29,123 nt of DNA, taken from Candidatus Neomicrothrix sp. UBA6944. GTDB taxonomy: Bacteria > Actinomycetota > Acidimicrobiia > Acidimicrobiales > Poriferisodalaceae. Position 1 is the first letter of the stretch, and each line of letters begins with the position of its first letter. The stretch spans positions 1 through 29,123 of the forward strand of contig DJZU01000045.1 of the NCBI GenBank assembly GCA_002448715.1, in the 5' to 3' direction. The position numbers and the translations under genes were made by a program. Below, piece by piece: positions 16,270 to 23,492 of this stretch. The notes under the pieces were generated by a model. It ran no database searches. It saw nothing but the letters and a program-made list of their open reading frames with translations, and was not told the origin of the DNA.

Positions 16270-17129
16270 TGTCCACCGACTATGTGGATTTCCCCTATCT
16301 CAAACGACAAGACGCAAAGTATTTCGTTCGCTTGTGGAGCCCTCCTTCAAATGTCGAGATCAAAGCTGTGCTAGTCGATGTGCACGGCGGCGCCTGGTGC
16401 GATCACGACCGAAAAGCCGGCCACTTCTATGACGAACAACTTGCTCAGGCGGGGTACGTCGTTGCCGCGATCGACTTTCGTTGCGGCCCGGAGTTTCGAC
16501 ATCCAGCGGCTTCAATCGACGTCAATGCGGCAGTCCATTGGGCCCGCGTCCTGGCGCGACAAATACAAGCGAGGTCCCAAGAAGTTGTCACCATCGGAAG
16601 TTCAAGCGGAGGACATTTAGCTCTCTTGGCGGCCTTAAGGCCAGACGCAGAGGACGAAAATGGGACCGAAATTTGGATTAATGATGAATGGACTTCTCCA
16701 GGATCAATCGATGGCAACGTTCCCGCGGTTGGCGCATTTTGGGCTCCGGCCGATCCGGCCACACGGTTCCGTTATGCCAAAGCCTTAAACAACGAATTAG
16801 GGCAACGACTAGTGACCAATAGCATCGCCTATTTCGACAGCGAAGAGGCTATGCACGACGCTTCCATTACCCGAATCGTTTTGGAAGGTATGAATACACA
16901 ACTGCCCAGAATATGGTTCGCGCAAGCCGGCAAAGACGAGAATGTGCCAGCTGAAATCGTCGAAGACTTAGGACAGGCTTATCGAGGCGTTGGAGGAATA
17001 TTCGAGGTAACGAGTTACCCGGAGTCTCGTCACGGATTCGGTCACGCGGGCGGTGAGGATTCGCAGAGATTCATTAAAGATCTAGTTTCGTGGCTCGATG
17101 CCATTTTCGAATCGCGATCTTCTACCTGA
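16269..17129 (+). CDS. Alpha/beta hydrolase, HSL/BD-FAE-like
   Basis: This 286-residue hydrolase is of the hormone-sensitive-lipase-like (alpha/beta hydrolase 3) type, probably splitting an ester, lactone or formamide. The oxyanion motif HGGAW (39-43) and the nucleophile elbow GSSSGG (110-115, Ser112) are typical. The likely acid is in AGKDENVP and the catalytic His in SRHGFGH. There is no signal peptide. ATG 16269 is chosen because it sits inside the TGATG overlap with the P450 stop and has GGGAG just before it; an upstream ATG at 16257 would add four residues. Coupling to a P450 suggests it acts on the oxidised product or on an ester precursor. Confidence 0.9.
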   Translation: MSTDYVDFPYLKRQDAKYFVRLWSPPSNVEIKAVLVDVHGGAWCDHDRKAGHFYDEQLAQAGYVVAAIDFRCGPEFRHPAASIDVNAAVHWARVLARQIQARSQEVVTIGSSSGGHLALLAALRPDAEDENGTEIWINDEWTSPGSIDGNVPAVGAFWAPADPATRFRYAKALNNELGQRLVTNSIAYFDSEEAMHDASITRIVLEGMNTQLPRIWFAQAGKDENVPAEIVEDLGQAYRGVGGIFEVTSYPESRHGFGHAGGEDSQRFIKDLVSWLDAIFESRSST

Positions 17130-17157
17130 GGACTCCCAAGGGCGCTACGGTTCGATC

Positions 17158-17592
17158 ATGGCATTGACCTTTGAACACTGGAATCCCCAAACGGCTGAGC
17201 GCTTCAAAAAATTTATTCCTAAACAGGGAATAGATGGATTCTTGGGGATACGCATCGAAAATGTCGAACCAGGAAAGCTAGTGGCGTCCTTTGAAGTGAC
17301 AGACGAAATGATCACCATGATTGGCAACATGCACGGCGGTTGCCTATCCGCTTTCTGTGACCATGTGTTGGGAGTCGTGCTGTATCCCGTGATGGCTGAG
17401 GGTTCATGGGCTGCAACCACGGAATTCAAGATCAACCTACTCAAGCCCGTCAGCGAAGGTATTTGTACGGCCACGGCTGAAGTGATTTCCATGAGTCGAA
17501 GCACTGCCGTTGTCAGAATTGATGTCTTGAATGGTGACCGAATGGTTGCCGCTGCTCAAGGCACATGCCTCATCATGGCTCCTAAATCATGA
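17158..17592 (+). CDS. PaaI-like hotdog thioesterase
   Basis: This 144-residue hotdog-fold protein of the PaaI/YdiI group hydrolyses aryl- or acyl-CoA thioesters. The signature MHGGCLSAFCDHVLG (about 58-72, with the HGG turn and Asp68) and the strand WAATTEFKINLLKPV are characteristic. ATG 17158 is preferred: an ATG at 17098 would lie inside the preceding hydrolase gene and give 20 residues with no match to the fold. It begins 28 bases after the hydrolase stop and ends in an ATGA overlap with the LLM gene, so the two are translationally coupled. In a cluster that also has a CoA transferase it could release CoA from a dead-end or final intermediate. Confidence 0.9.
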   Translation: MALTFEHWNPQTAERFKKFIPKQGIDGFLGIRIENVEPGKLVASFEVTDEMITMIGNMHGGCLSAFCDHVLGVVLYPVMAEGSWAATTEFKINLLKPVSEGICTATAEVISMSRSTAVVRIDVLNGDRMVAAAQGTCLIMAPKS

Positions 17593-18518
17593 GCACACCC
17601 GTCCGCGTTGGGGTTACCCCCGGTATCGATATCTGGTCTCGCCCTTGGGAGCAGCGACGCGAGGTCATAGACCTAGTCGTCGACGCAGGTATCGACCATG
17701 TCTTCTTTGCCGATCATGTGAGTTTCCGAGTTGGGCATGGTCACGATGGCATGGTGGTCGCAGCGGCCGTAGCGAATCTTCATCCCACACTGGGAATATA
17801 TATAGGCGTCTATCTTTTGCCCCTCCGGCACCCGATTCCCGTGGCGCGACAACTCGCCAACCTTGCAGAAATGGCGCCCGGACGTATCAGCTTCGGAATT
17901 GGGGTAGGAGGAGATGACCGTCACGAAGTCGAAATATGTGGTGTTGACCCGCGAACCCGCGGCAAAAGAACTGATGAATCACTTCAAATCGTCCAACGAT
18001 TGCTCTCCGGTGAAACGGTTGACCACGAAGGCGAATTTTTTAGCTTCGAAAAGGCAAGGATTGTGCCTGTACCAGAGCCACGGATACCCGTTTACGTCGG
18101 TGGACGTGCTGATGCTGCACTCAAGAGAGCGGGCCGATATGCCGATGGCTGGTTAGGTATTTGGTGCTCAAGTAGGAGATACACCGAATCGCTAGAGATC
18201 TTCCGGCAAGAGGCGGAAGAGGCCGGCAGAACAATTCGAGCTGATCACGGTATCCAACTATGGGTGGGAGTTGGTGAAGATCAGGCTGAAGCAGCTTCTT
18301 ATGTAGGTCCGGCCATGGAGGGCTTCTATCGAGTTCCATTTGAAAAATTTTCTCGATACACGCCTCATGGGACTGTCGATGACATCGTAGATTTTCTGGC
18401 ACCTTATCTAGAAGCAGGTTGTCGCCATTTCAATCTCACTCCTGTTGCAGCAAGCGCTGAAGAAGGTATCGAAGCGATTGGAGAGGTAGGGGAACGGCTT
18501 CGGCGAATGGCTGGCTAA
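17589..18518 (+). CDS. F420-dependent LLM-class oxidoreductase
   Basis: This intact 309-residue luciferase-like TIM-barrel oxidoreductase, F420-type by similarity to actinobacterial members, may use FMN or F420. Blocks are HVFFADHVSF (36-45), YLLPLRHPIPVARQLANL, GRISFGIGVGGDDRHE, then VDPRTRGKRTDESL, the RIPVYVGGRADAALKRAGR barrel strand and YADGWLG. It differs clearly from the broken LLM gene at 4127. Translation starts in the ATGA overlap with the thioesterase. It probably reduces or oxidises an intermediate of the P450 pathway, for example an enone, alcohol or ketone by Baeyer-Villiger-type chemistry. The cofactor is an inference; no F420-biosynthesis gene is in the window. Confidence 0.9.
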   Translation: MSTPVRVGVTPGIDIWSRPWEQRREVIDLVVDAGIDHVFFADHVSFRVGHGHDGMVVAAAVANLHPTLGIYIGVYLLPLRHPIPVARQLANLAEMAPGRISFGIGVGGDDRHEVEICGVDPRTRGKRTDESLQIVQRLLSGETVDHEGEFFSFEKARIVPVPEPRIPVYVGGRADAALKRAGRYADGWLGIWCSSRRYTESLEIFRQEAEEAGRTIRADHGIQLWVGVGEDQAEAASYVGPAMEGFYRVPFEKFSRYTPHGTVDDIVDFLAPYLEAGCRHFNLTPVAASAEEGIEAIGEVGERLRRMAG

Positions 18519-18528
18519 TGTTGGACGA

Positions 18529-19389
18529 GTGAACTCGGTCTCTCAGTCCAGATTGTTGGTTGAACCAATAGCTGGTGCTCTTGGCGCTGAAGTCAGCAAC
18601 GTAGATTTAGCCACCGTCAACGAGACGGTGATCAACGAGATTCGTGAGGCCTTTGTCCGCTACCACGTTCTTGTGTTCAAGGATCAAGATCTCTCTCCAA
18701 AAGCCCAGAAAGATTTCGCTGAACACTTCGGATCACTTGAGACTCACCCGTACATACAAGGACTTCAGACTGACCCGGAAGTAGTTGCGATCATTAAAGA
18801 GCCCCATGAAACAGTGAACTTTGGTGGGGGATGGCATTCAGATATGTCGTTTCTCCCCGAGCCCCCACTCGGTTCAGTTCTCTACGCACTAGAAGTCCCT
18901 CACTCCGGGGGTGACACGCTCTTTTCTAATCAGCATTCGGCTTACATGGCGCTTTCGGATGCCATGAAAGAGATCGTTAATGACCTCACGGCTGTCCATT
19001 CAGCAGCAAGCCAATACGGGCGGGGCGGAGACTCCGACAGATATAAGGCGGCGCGCGGATCAATGAATCTCCAGGTTTCTGATGAAGCGCATCAATTGGT
19101 GGAACACCCCGTTGTCCGTACCCACCCAGACTCAAAGTTGCGAGCTCTCTATGTCAATCGGCCGTTCACGGAAAGTATTAAGGGAATGACCCCAGCCGAA
19201 AGCAAAGCGCTCCTAGGTTTTCTTCACCGCCATTGCGAGCAAGAACGCTTTACTTGCCGAGTTAGGTGGGAAGTTGGGACGGTGACAATGTGGGATAACC
19301 GAATCGTCCAGCACTACGCATTGAATGACTATCAGGGCCAAAGACGTCATATGAATCGGGTGACTATCGAAGGTGACGCACCTCGTTAG
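18529..19389 (+). CDS. TauD/TfdA-family 2-oxoglutarate-dependent dioxygenase
   Basis: This 286-residue non-haem Fe(II) dioxygenase couples 2-oxoglutarate decarboxylation to hydroxylation of a substrate. The facial triad is visible: His103 and Asp105 in GWHSDMSF, and distal His262 in IVQHYALNDY. Arg277 in NRVTIEGD, or Arg273, would hold 2-oxoglutarate. The N-terminus IAGALGAEVSNVDLA and HVLVFKDQDLSP match TauD- and TfdA-like members. The start is GTG 18529, 10 bases after the LLM stop; the ribosome-binding site is weak. The family cleaves C-S, C-O or C-H bonds in sulfonates, aryloxy acids and other acids, so the exact substrate cannot be named. Confidence 0.92.
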   Translation: MNSVSQSRLLVEPIAGALGAEVSNVDLATVNETVINEIREAFVRYHVLVFKDQDLSPKAQKDFAEHFGSLETHPYIQGLQTDPEVVAIIKEPHETVNFGGGWHSDMSFLPEPPLGSVLYALEVPHSGGDTLFSNQHSAYMALSDAMKEIVNDLTAVHSAASQYGRGGDSDRYKAARGSMNLQVSDEAHQLVEHPVVRTHPDSKLRALYVNRPFTESIKGMTPAESKALLGFLHRHCEQERFTCRVRWEVGTVTMWDNRIVQHYALNDYQGQRRHMNRVTIEGDAPR

Positions 19390-19446
19390 CTCCGCGTAGG
19401 TTCGCGCGCGAGACTGCAGTTCATAATCATCTTTGTTCAGGGGTGC

Positions 19447-19453
19447 AAGGAGG
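19447..19453 (+). promoter_or_regulatory. Strong Shine-Dalgarno sequence that sets the CoA-transferase start
   Basis: AAGGAGG lies four bases before TTG 19458. It falls inside the longer reading frame that begins at GTG 19443, so the longer start would place the ribosome-binding site within coding sequence. It therefore favours TTG 19458 as the real start. Confidence 0.75.
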
Positions 19454-19457
19454 CGCG

Positions 19458-20648
19458 TTGCGACCACTCGAGGGCATCAAAGTATTGGATATGAGCCGAG
19501 TCTTGGCGGGCCCTTTCGCGGGTCGCATATTGCGCGATCTTGGTGCCGAAGTGGTCAAAATAGAACCGCCGGAAGGCGACGTAACGAGGCATTGGGGCAA
19601 AGTTCGAGCCGGACTAGCCGGTTATTACACACAACAGAACATCGGTAAGCACAACGTGTGTATTGACCTTCGAGCCGAGGGAGGCGCCGAAATCATCCGC
19701 CGGCTCGCAACCGAAGCTGATGTGATTATCGAAAACTTTCGGCCTGGGATAATGAAAAAGTTCGGACTTGCCTACGAAGACCTCGCACCGTTGAACGAAA
19801 AGTTGATCATGCTTTCAATTTCAGGTTTCGGGCAGCAGGGCCCAGAGTCCACAAGGGCGGCATATGCTCCGATCCTGCATGCCGAATCGGGTTGGTTACA
19901 GCGAAGCGCGGAGTGGAATGAGCGGCCTGTTAGCGACCTCAACCTCTCGGCGGCGGACACCAATGCGTCGTTGCACGGAACTATCGGGTTGCTCGCAGCG
20001 CTTCGAGTGGCTGAGATCACCGGACAGGGACAGCACATAGATATGTGTATGCTCGATGCCTTCCTCGCTACCGACGACGCAAGCCACGTGGGCTTGGATG
20101 ATGTTCGCTTTACCTCGGCTGGTGGATTGGTATGGGAAGGAGTTGATGGACCGGTCCTCACTGCAGGGGATTTCAGGTGGATTTGGAAACAACTCCATGA
20201 AATACATGGATTAGAAGACGGTGCTCCCGAGGATGCGGACATTCCGACCAAGCGAAGCTATCGAGAAGCGGCGATTAACGACTTCCTCAGTTCGTTTGAA
20301 ACTCGAGCAGAGATGTACCGAGCTCTTGACGAGTGCAACCTCGCGTGGGGCGATATCAAAACAACTTCCCAAGCTTATGAATCGCCGACGGCTGTGCACA
20401 GGGGCTCTTCGGTTGCGGTAGACGCGAGAGACGGGGCGACCCGTCGAGTTGCGCAGACTCCCTATCGTTTTTCTGAGAGTGATTCGGGCATAGAACCAGG
20501 GGACGTGGCGCCATATCGAGGTGAGCACAATATGCAGGTTCTTCAAAGTTGGCTTGGAGTAACTAACCATGAAGTTGAAGCACTTTCCCAGGCGGGTGTG
20601 CTTTTAGAAGAAAATGGTGCTGTGGAGGCTCAAGATGGGCAAGCTTGA
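19458..20648 (+). CDS. Class III (CaiB/BaiF-type) CoA transferase
   Basis: This 396-residue family III CoA transferase moves CoA between carboxylic acids with an aspartyl-CoA intermediate. The N-terminal RPLEGIKVLDMSRVLAGPFAG and RDLGAEVVKIEPP are signature blocks, as are GKHNVCIDLR and IIENFRPG. The catalytic Asp is Asp167 in NLSAADTNASLHG, where the formyl-CoA transferase aspartate aligns. The start is TTG 19458, set by a perfect AAGGAGG four bases upstream; the longer GTG 19443 frame is disfavoured. It follows the dioxygenase after 68 bases and overlaps the next SDR by 14. It probably loads CoA onto the acid produced by the oxidative steps. The CoA donor is unknown. Confidence 0.93.
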   Translation: MRPLEGIKVLDMSRVLAGPFAGRILRDLGAEVVKIEPPEGDVTRHWGKVRAGLAGYYTQQNIGKHNVCIDLRAEGGAEIIRRLATEADVIIENFRPGIMKKFGLAYEDLAPLNEKLIMLSISGFGQQGPESTRAAYAPILHAESGWLQRSAEWNERPVSDLNLSAADTNASLHGTIGLLAALRVAEITGQGQHIDMCMLDAFLATDDASHVGLDDVRFTSAGGLVWEGVDGPVLTAGDFRWIWKQLHEIHGLEDGAPEDADIPTKRSYREAAINDFLSSFETRAEMYRALDECNLAWGDIKTTSQAYESPTAVHRGSSVAVDARDGATRRVAQTPYRFSESDSGIEPGDVAPYRGEHNMQVLQSWLGVTNHEVEALSQAGVLLEENGAVEAQDGQA

Positions 20649-21462
20649 CGGAAAGGTCGCAATCATCACTGGTGCGGCCAGTGGAATGGGAGCGGCAACG
20701 GCTCAGCTCTTCGCTGCAGAAGGGGCCCAAGTATTGGTCACCGACATGAACGAATCGAAGGGGCAAGACGTCGCCGAAGGACTCGGAACAAATGGTGAGT
20801 TCAAAAGGGTTGACGTCTCGCGAGAAGAAGATATCGCTGCCGCTGTCGACCAAGCCCTATCCGTTTGGGGTCGACTAGACGTGATGTTCAACAATGCTGG
20901 CTTTGGGGGTGCACGAGGGCCTGTCGAATCAATTAGTGAAGACGATTTTGATCTGACGGTGGATGTGCTGTTCAAAGGCGTTTTCTTTGGAATGAAACAC
21001 TCTGCGCCAATCATGAAGCAACAAGGTTCCGGATCGATTATCTCCACCGCTTCGGTTGCTGGATTACAAGCAGGGGAATCTCCGCATCTGTATACAGCGT
21101 CAAAAGCTGCGGTCATACACCTGACGAAGTCCGTGGCTCTCGAACTTGGTCAGCAAGGCATACGAGTCAACGCGATTTGTCCGGGGGTGGTCGCGACCCC
21201 ATTGGCGCATGGCCCTCTCGACGAAGAGAGACGTCAAAAATTTCGCGACCGTTTTGGTCGCCATCAGCCGATCGGTCGAGTGGGCGAACCGGACGATATA
21301 GCTCAGGCAGCGCTTTTTTTGGCATCAGATGACTCAACCTTCATTACGGGCACAGCGATGGTCGTAGACGGTGGAGCGCATGCAGGACGGCCATGGCATC
21401 GACAAAGCGAATTGATGACCGGACAAGGTCCCATCAAGTTGTACCGACCCGAAGGTAGATGA
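20635..21462 (+). CDS. Short-chain dehydrogenase/reductase
   Basis: This is a classical SDR of 275 residues. The cofactor motif TGAASGMG (12-19), NNAGF (86-90), the catalytic set Ser140, Tyr153 and Lys157 (YTASK) and the RVNAICPGVVATPL loop are intact. A roughly 20-residue C-terminal tail after the usual FITGTAMVVDGG block is slightly longer than average. The start is ATG 20635, with GGAGG six bases before it; an upstream ATG at 20614 is less likely. It overlaps the CoA-transferase end by 14 bases and so is coupled to it. It probably oxidises a hydroxyacyl-CoA or alcohol of the same pathway and is the last gene of the cluster. Confidence 0.92.
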   Translation: MGKLDGKVAIITGAASGMGAATAQLFAAEGAQVLVTDMNESKGQDVAEGLGTNGEFKRVDVSREEDIAAAVDQALSVWGRLDVMFNNAGFGGARGPVESISEDDFDLTVDVLFKGVFFGMKHSAPIMKQQGSGSIISTASVAGLQAGESPHLYTASKAAVIHLTKSVALELGQQGIRVNAICPGVVATPLAHGPLDEERRQKFRDRFGRHQPIGRVGEPDDIAQAALFLASDDSTFITGTAMVVDGGAHAGRPWHRQSELMTGQGPIKLYRPEGR

Positions 21463-21579
21463 CGTTTGTCACCCGATAACTTTGAAAAAAATGAGACCGG
21501 CACCGCAGCATGAACATTTCAAGCCATGAAAGATCTAATAGACGGCGATCGCACCGATGCGTCAATGGCTGCAAAAGCC

Positions 21580-21584
21580 AGGAG
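21580..21584 (+). promoter_or_regulatory. Shine-Dalgarno sequence that sets the sigma-factor start
   Basis: AGGAG is placed 7 bases before GTG 21592. Upstream in-frame ATGs at 21526 and 21565 have no such site. This points to translation from 21592. Confidence 0.6.
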
Positions 21585-21591
21585 TAAGGGA

Positions 21592-22170
21592 GTGACCAAC
21601 GATTCGCGACGTCAAGGTCGGAGTTCTTCCGCTGAGCGTTGGAGTCAAAAGGGTGGCCACGGAGACTTCGACAGTTTCTATGCTGAGAACCGAGACCAAA
21701 TAGCGCGAGCTCTGAGTCTTAGTTTAAGAAATCCAGACCTGGGAGCCGAAGCAGCTGACGAAGCCTTTGTGAGGGCATGTCAAAGATGGCCCGAAGTCGC
21801 GACTTTTACTAATCCGCAGGGCTGGGTCTACCGAGTAGGAATGAATTGGGCGCGCTCGTGGTTACGGCGAACGCGAAGAGAGCGGGAGAAGCGACCCCTG
21901 ATTGTCAAAGAAGAGATGACCGAAGATCCAATCGTCGATGTTGATCTAGAGAGAGCAATAGCAACGCTGACGCCAGGCCATCGCACAGTAGTAGTAGCTC
22001 GATTTTTTATGGGATGGTCGATCAAAGAAACTGCTGAAGCGCTGGGACTTCGGGCAGGCACAGTCAAGAGTCGGCTCAGCAGAGCCTTAAAGCAGCTTGC
22101 GGGTGAGCTTGAAGACAGCTCGTCAGATATTGAAGTTTCTCGACGGGAAGAAGATGCCGATGGGTCTTGA
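21592..22170 (+). CDS. ECF-type RNA polymerase sigma factor
   Basis: This extracytoplasmic-function sigma factor has about 192 residues from GTG 21592. Region 2 spans FDSFYAENRDQIARALSL to VYRVGMNWARSWLRR and includes a conserved tryptophan/aromatic stretch for promoter melting. Region 4 is the helix-turn-helix SIKETAEALGLRAGTVKSRLSRALKQL. The two are joined by an acidic linker (KEEMTEDPIVDVD), as in this class. ATG 21526 would add 22 residues but has no ribosome-binding site, so the GTG start is favoured. It overlaps the following membrane-protein gene by 11 bases, a typical sigma/partner layout. It probably responds to an envelope or extracellular signal through that partner. No typical autoregulatory promoter could be fixed upstream. 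Confidence 0.88.
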   Translation: MTNDSRRQGRSSSAERWSQKGGHGDFDSFYAENRDQIARALSLSLRNPDLGAEAADEAFVRACQRWPEVATFTNPQGWVYRVGMNWARSWLRRTRREREKRPLIVKEEMTEDPIVDVDLERAIATLTPGHRTVVVARFFMGWSIKETAEALGLRAGTVKSRLSRALKQLAGELEDSSSDIEVSRREEDADGS

Positions 22171-23473
22171 CGATGAAGTACGTAAACATCTGCGAGATAC
22201 AGGAGAGCAGGTTGCGCTGACGCCGGGGATCCTTGACGCCGTCCGGGTTCGAGCAGCAACTCGACTACGCCGGCGAAGGCGACTGCTAACCGGCTTAGGT
22301 TTCCTAGCTGGAGTAGCGCTGGTCGGCGGCTCGCTTGCCGTGATCCTGCCCGGCTCTAATGAAAATTCGGGACCATTAGATCTCTTAGTGCAGCAAGAAG
22401 CACTGGAGAAAACTCAGGATCTCGTAGTCGAAAGTAGTGATGTCTCGGAAACTTCGCTTGACCCTTCCTACGAAACGATTCCCGCCGCAGCAGAAGAAAG
22501 TTTGAACGAATCGGAGGAGGCGCAGAGCATCGGCACCGCTCATTGGGTAGAGCTAGAGGGGCCGGTTGTTGGCGCGACAACCGAATATGTCTACTCAGGA
22601 GACACGGTCGTTGCTCGGGTGGGTGCGGAATGGTTTGTCCGTGATGAATCGTCCTGGCGACAAATCGAGATGCCGGATTCGATGGATGTAATCGCAGTTG
22701 ATTTAGGCGTCGGAGAAGACTATTTGCGGGTAGCTGGCTGGGTAGGAGAGGATCGGTGCTCAAGAGAGTTGGCGATCAAGGTAAAGACCGGTGTCGAATG
22801 GCAAGATGTGGCCGTACCGAACCAGTTGCCTGCTGGGCTTGTGAGTTCGATAACAAGTGCACGGCTTCGTGTGACCGATCATGAACGAGTGTTATCGCGT
22901 ATAGAACAAATAGATGTCGACCCACTTTGTCTTCTTCAAAGTTTGGGAGTCGACGCAGTTGAAGCTGAAATAGAAGATGGCATGATTTATGCAACAGACC
23001 GCAAGGCCGGTCGTGTCGTTTATGCGCTTGACCAACTCGCTCCTCCCGAAGTAACAGAGCTCGTCGCAAGCGGCCCGTTGCTTCGCTCGCTGTTACTTCG
23101 CTCCACTGATGAAAATAAGTGGAGCACCACCACTCTGGCAGGTCTAAAGGTGACCGAACTTGGCGTTGTGGACGGCTTGGTAATGGTCGAAGATCCCGAA
23201 TACACAGTCCATGATGGGCAGAGACTGAAACGAAGTGAAGTGATCCCACCTGATGCGAGGCTTCTGATCGACGCGTTCGTGACACCTTCAGGAACCTCGA
23301 TGCTTTACGCCCGAGACGGGAAGGTATGGCACCAAGGGAACTTAGGGGAGCGAGAAATTAGGTCTGCGAGTGACCAACCGGTGATATGGGGGAGAATAGG
23401 TCGAATTTTCGCAGAGGTGTCTATCGTCGCTGAAACCCAACAAGGGCAAATTCTCCTAGTTGGTGGGGGATGA
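22160..23473 (+). CDS. Membrane-anchored partner protein of the ECF sigma factor, unrecognised family
   Basis: This 437-residue protein has an N-terminal cytoplasmic part of about 40 residues, a basic run RLRRRRR (35-41) and one transmembrane segment, LLTGLGFLAGVALVGGSLAVIL (about 42-63). An extracytoplasmic C-terminal region of about 370 residues follows, with an acidic Ser-rich linker and then strand-rich sequence (WFVRDESSWRQIEM, DGMIYATDRKAGRVVYALD). The topology is that of an anti-sigma factor, but the zinc-binding His-x3-Cys-x2-Cys motif is absent and the N-terminal segment is shorter than usual. ATG 22160 is used (GGGAAG nine bases upstream); ATG 22154 is an alternative. Overlap with the sigma gene argues for a functional pair. 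The function of the outer part is unknown. Confidence 0.8.
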   Translation: MGLDDEVRKHLRDTGEQVALTPGILDAVRVRAATRLRRRRRLLTGLGFLAGVALVGGSLAVILPGSNENSGPLDLLVQQEALEKTQDLVVESSDVSETSLDPSYETIPAAAEESLNESEEAQSIGTAHWVELEGPVVGATTEYVYSGDTVVARVGAEWFVRDESSWRQIEMPDSMDVIAVDLGVGEDYLRVAGWVGEDRCSRELAIKVKTGVEWQDVAVPNQLPAGLVSSITSARLRVTDHERVLSRIEQIDVDPLCLLQSLGVDAVEAEIEDGMIYATDRKAGRVVYALDQLAPPEVTELVASGPLLRSLLLRSTDENKWSTTTLAGLKVTELGVVDGLVMVEDPEYTVHDGQRLKRSEVIPPDARLLIDAFVTPSGTSMLYARDGKVWHQGNLGEREIRSASDQPVIWGRIGRIFAEVSIVAETQQGQILLVGGG

Positions 23474-23492
23474 GAGATAAGGAGCTACTTCC

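Noticed and set aside
21466..21471. TTGTCA as a -35 box in front of the sigma-factor gene
   Set aside because: No acceptable -10 hexamer follows at 16-18 bases; only an A-rich stretch is present.
22776..23285. Minus-strand open frame of 169 codons
   Set aside because: Antisense to the sigma-factor partner gene, Arg/His-rich and without motifs.
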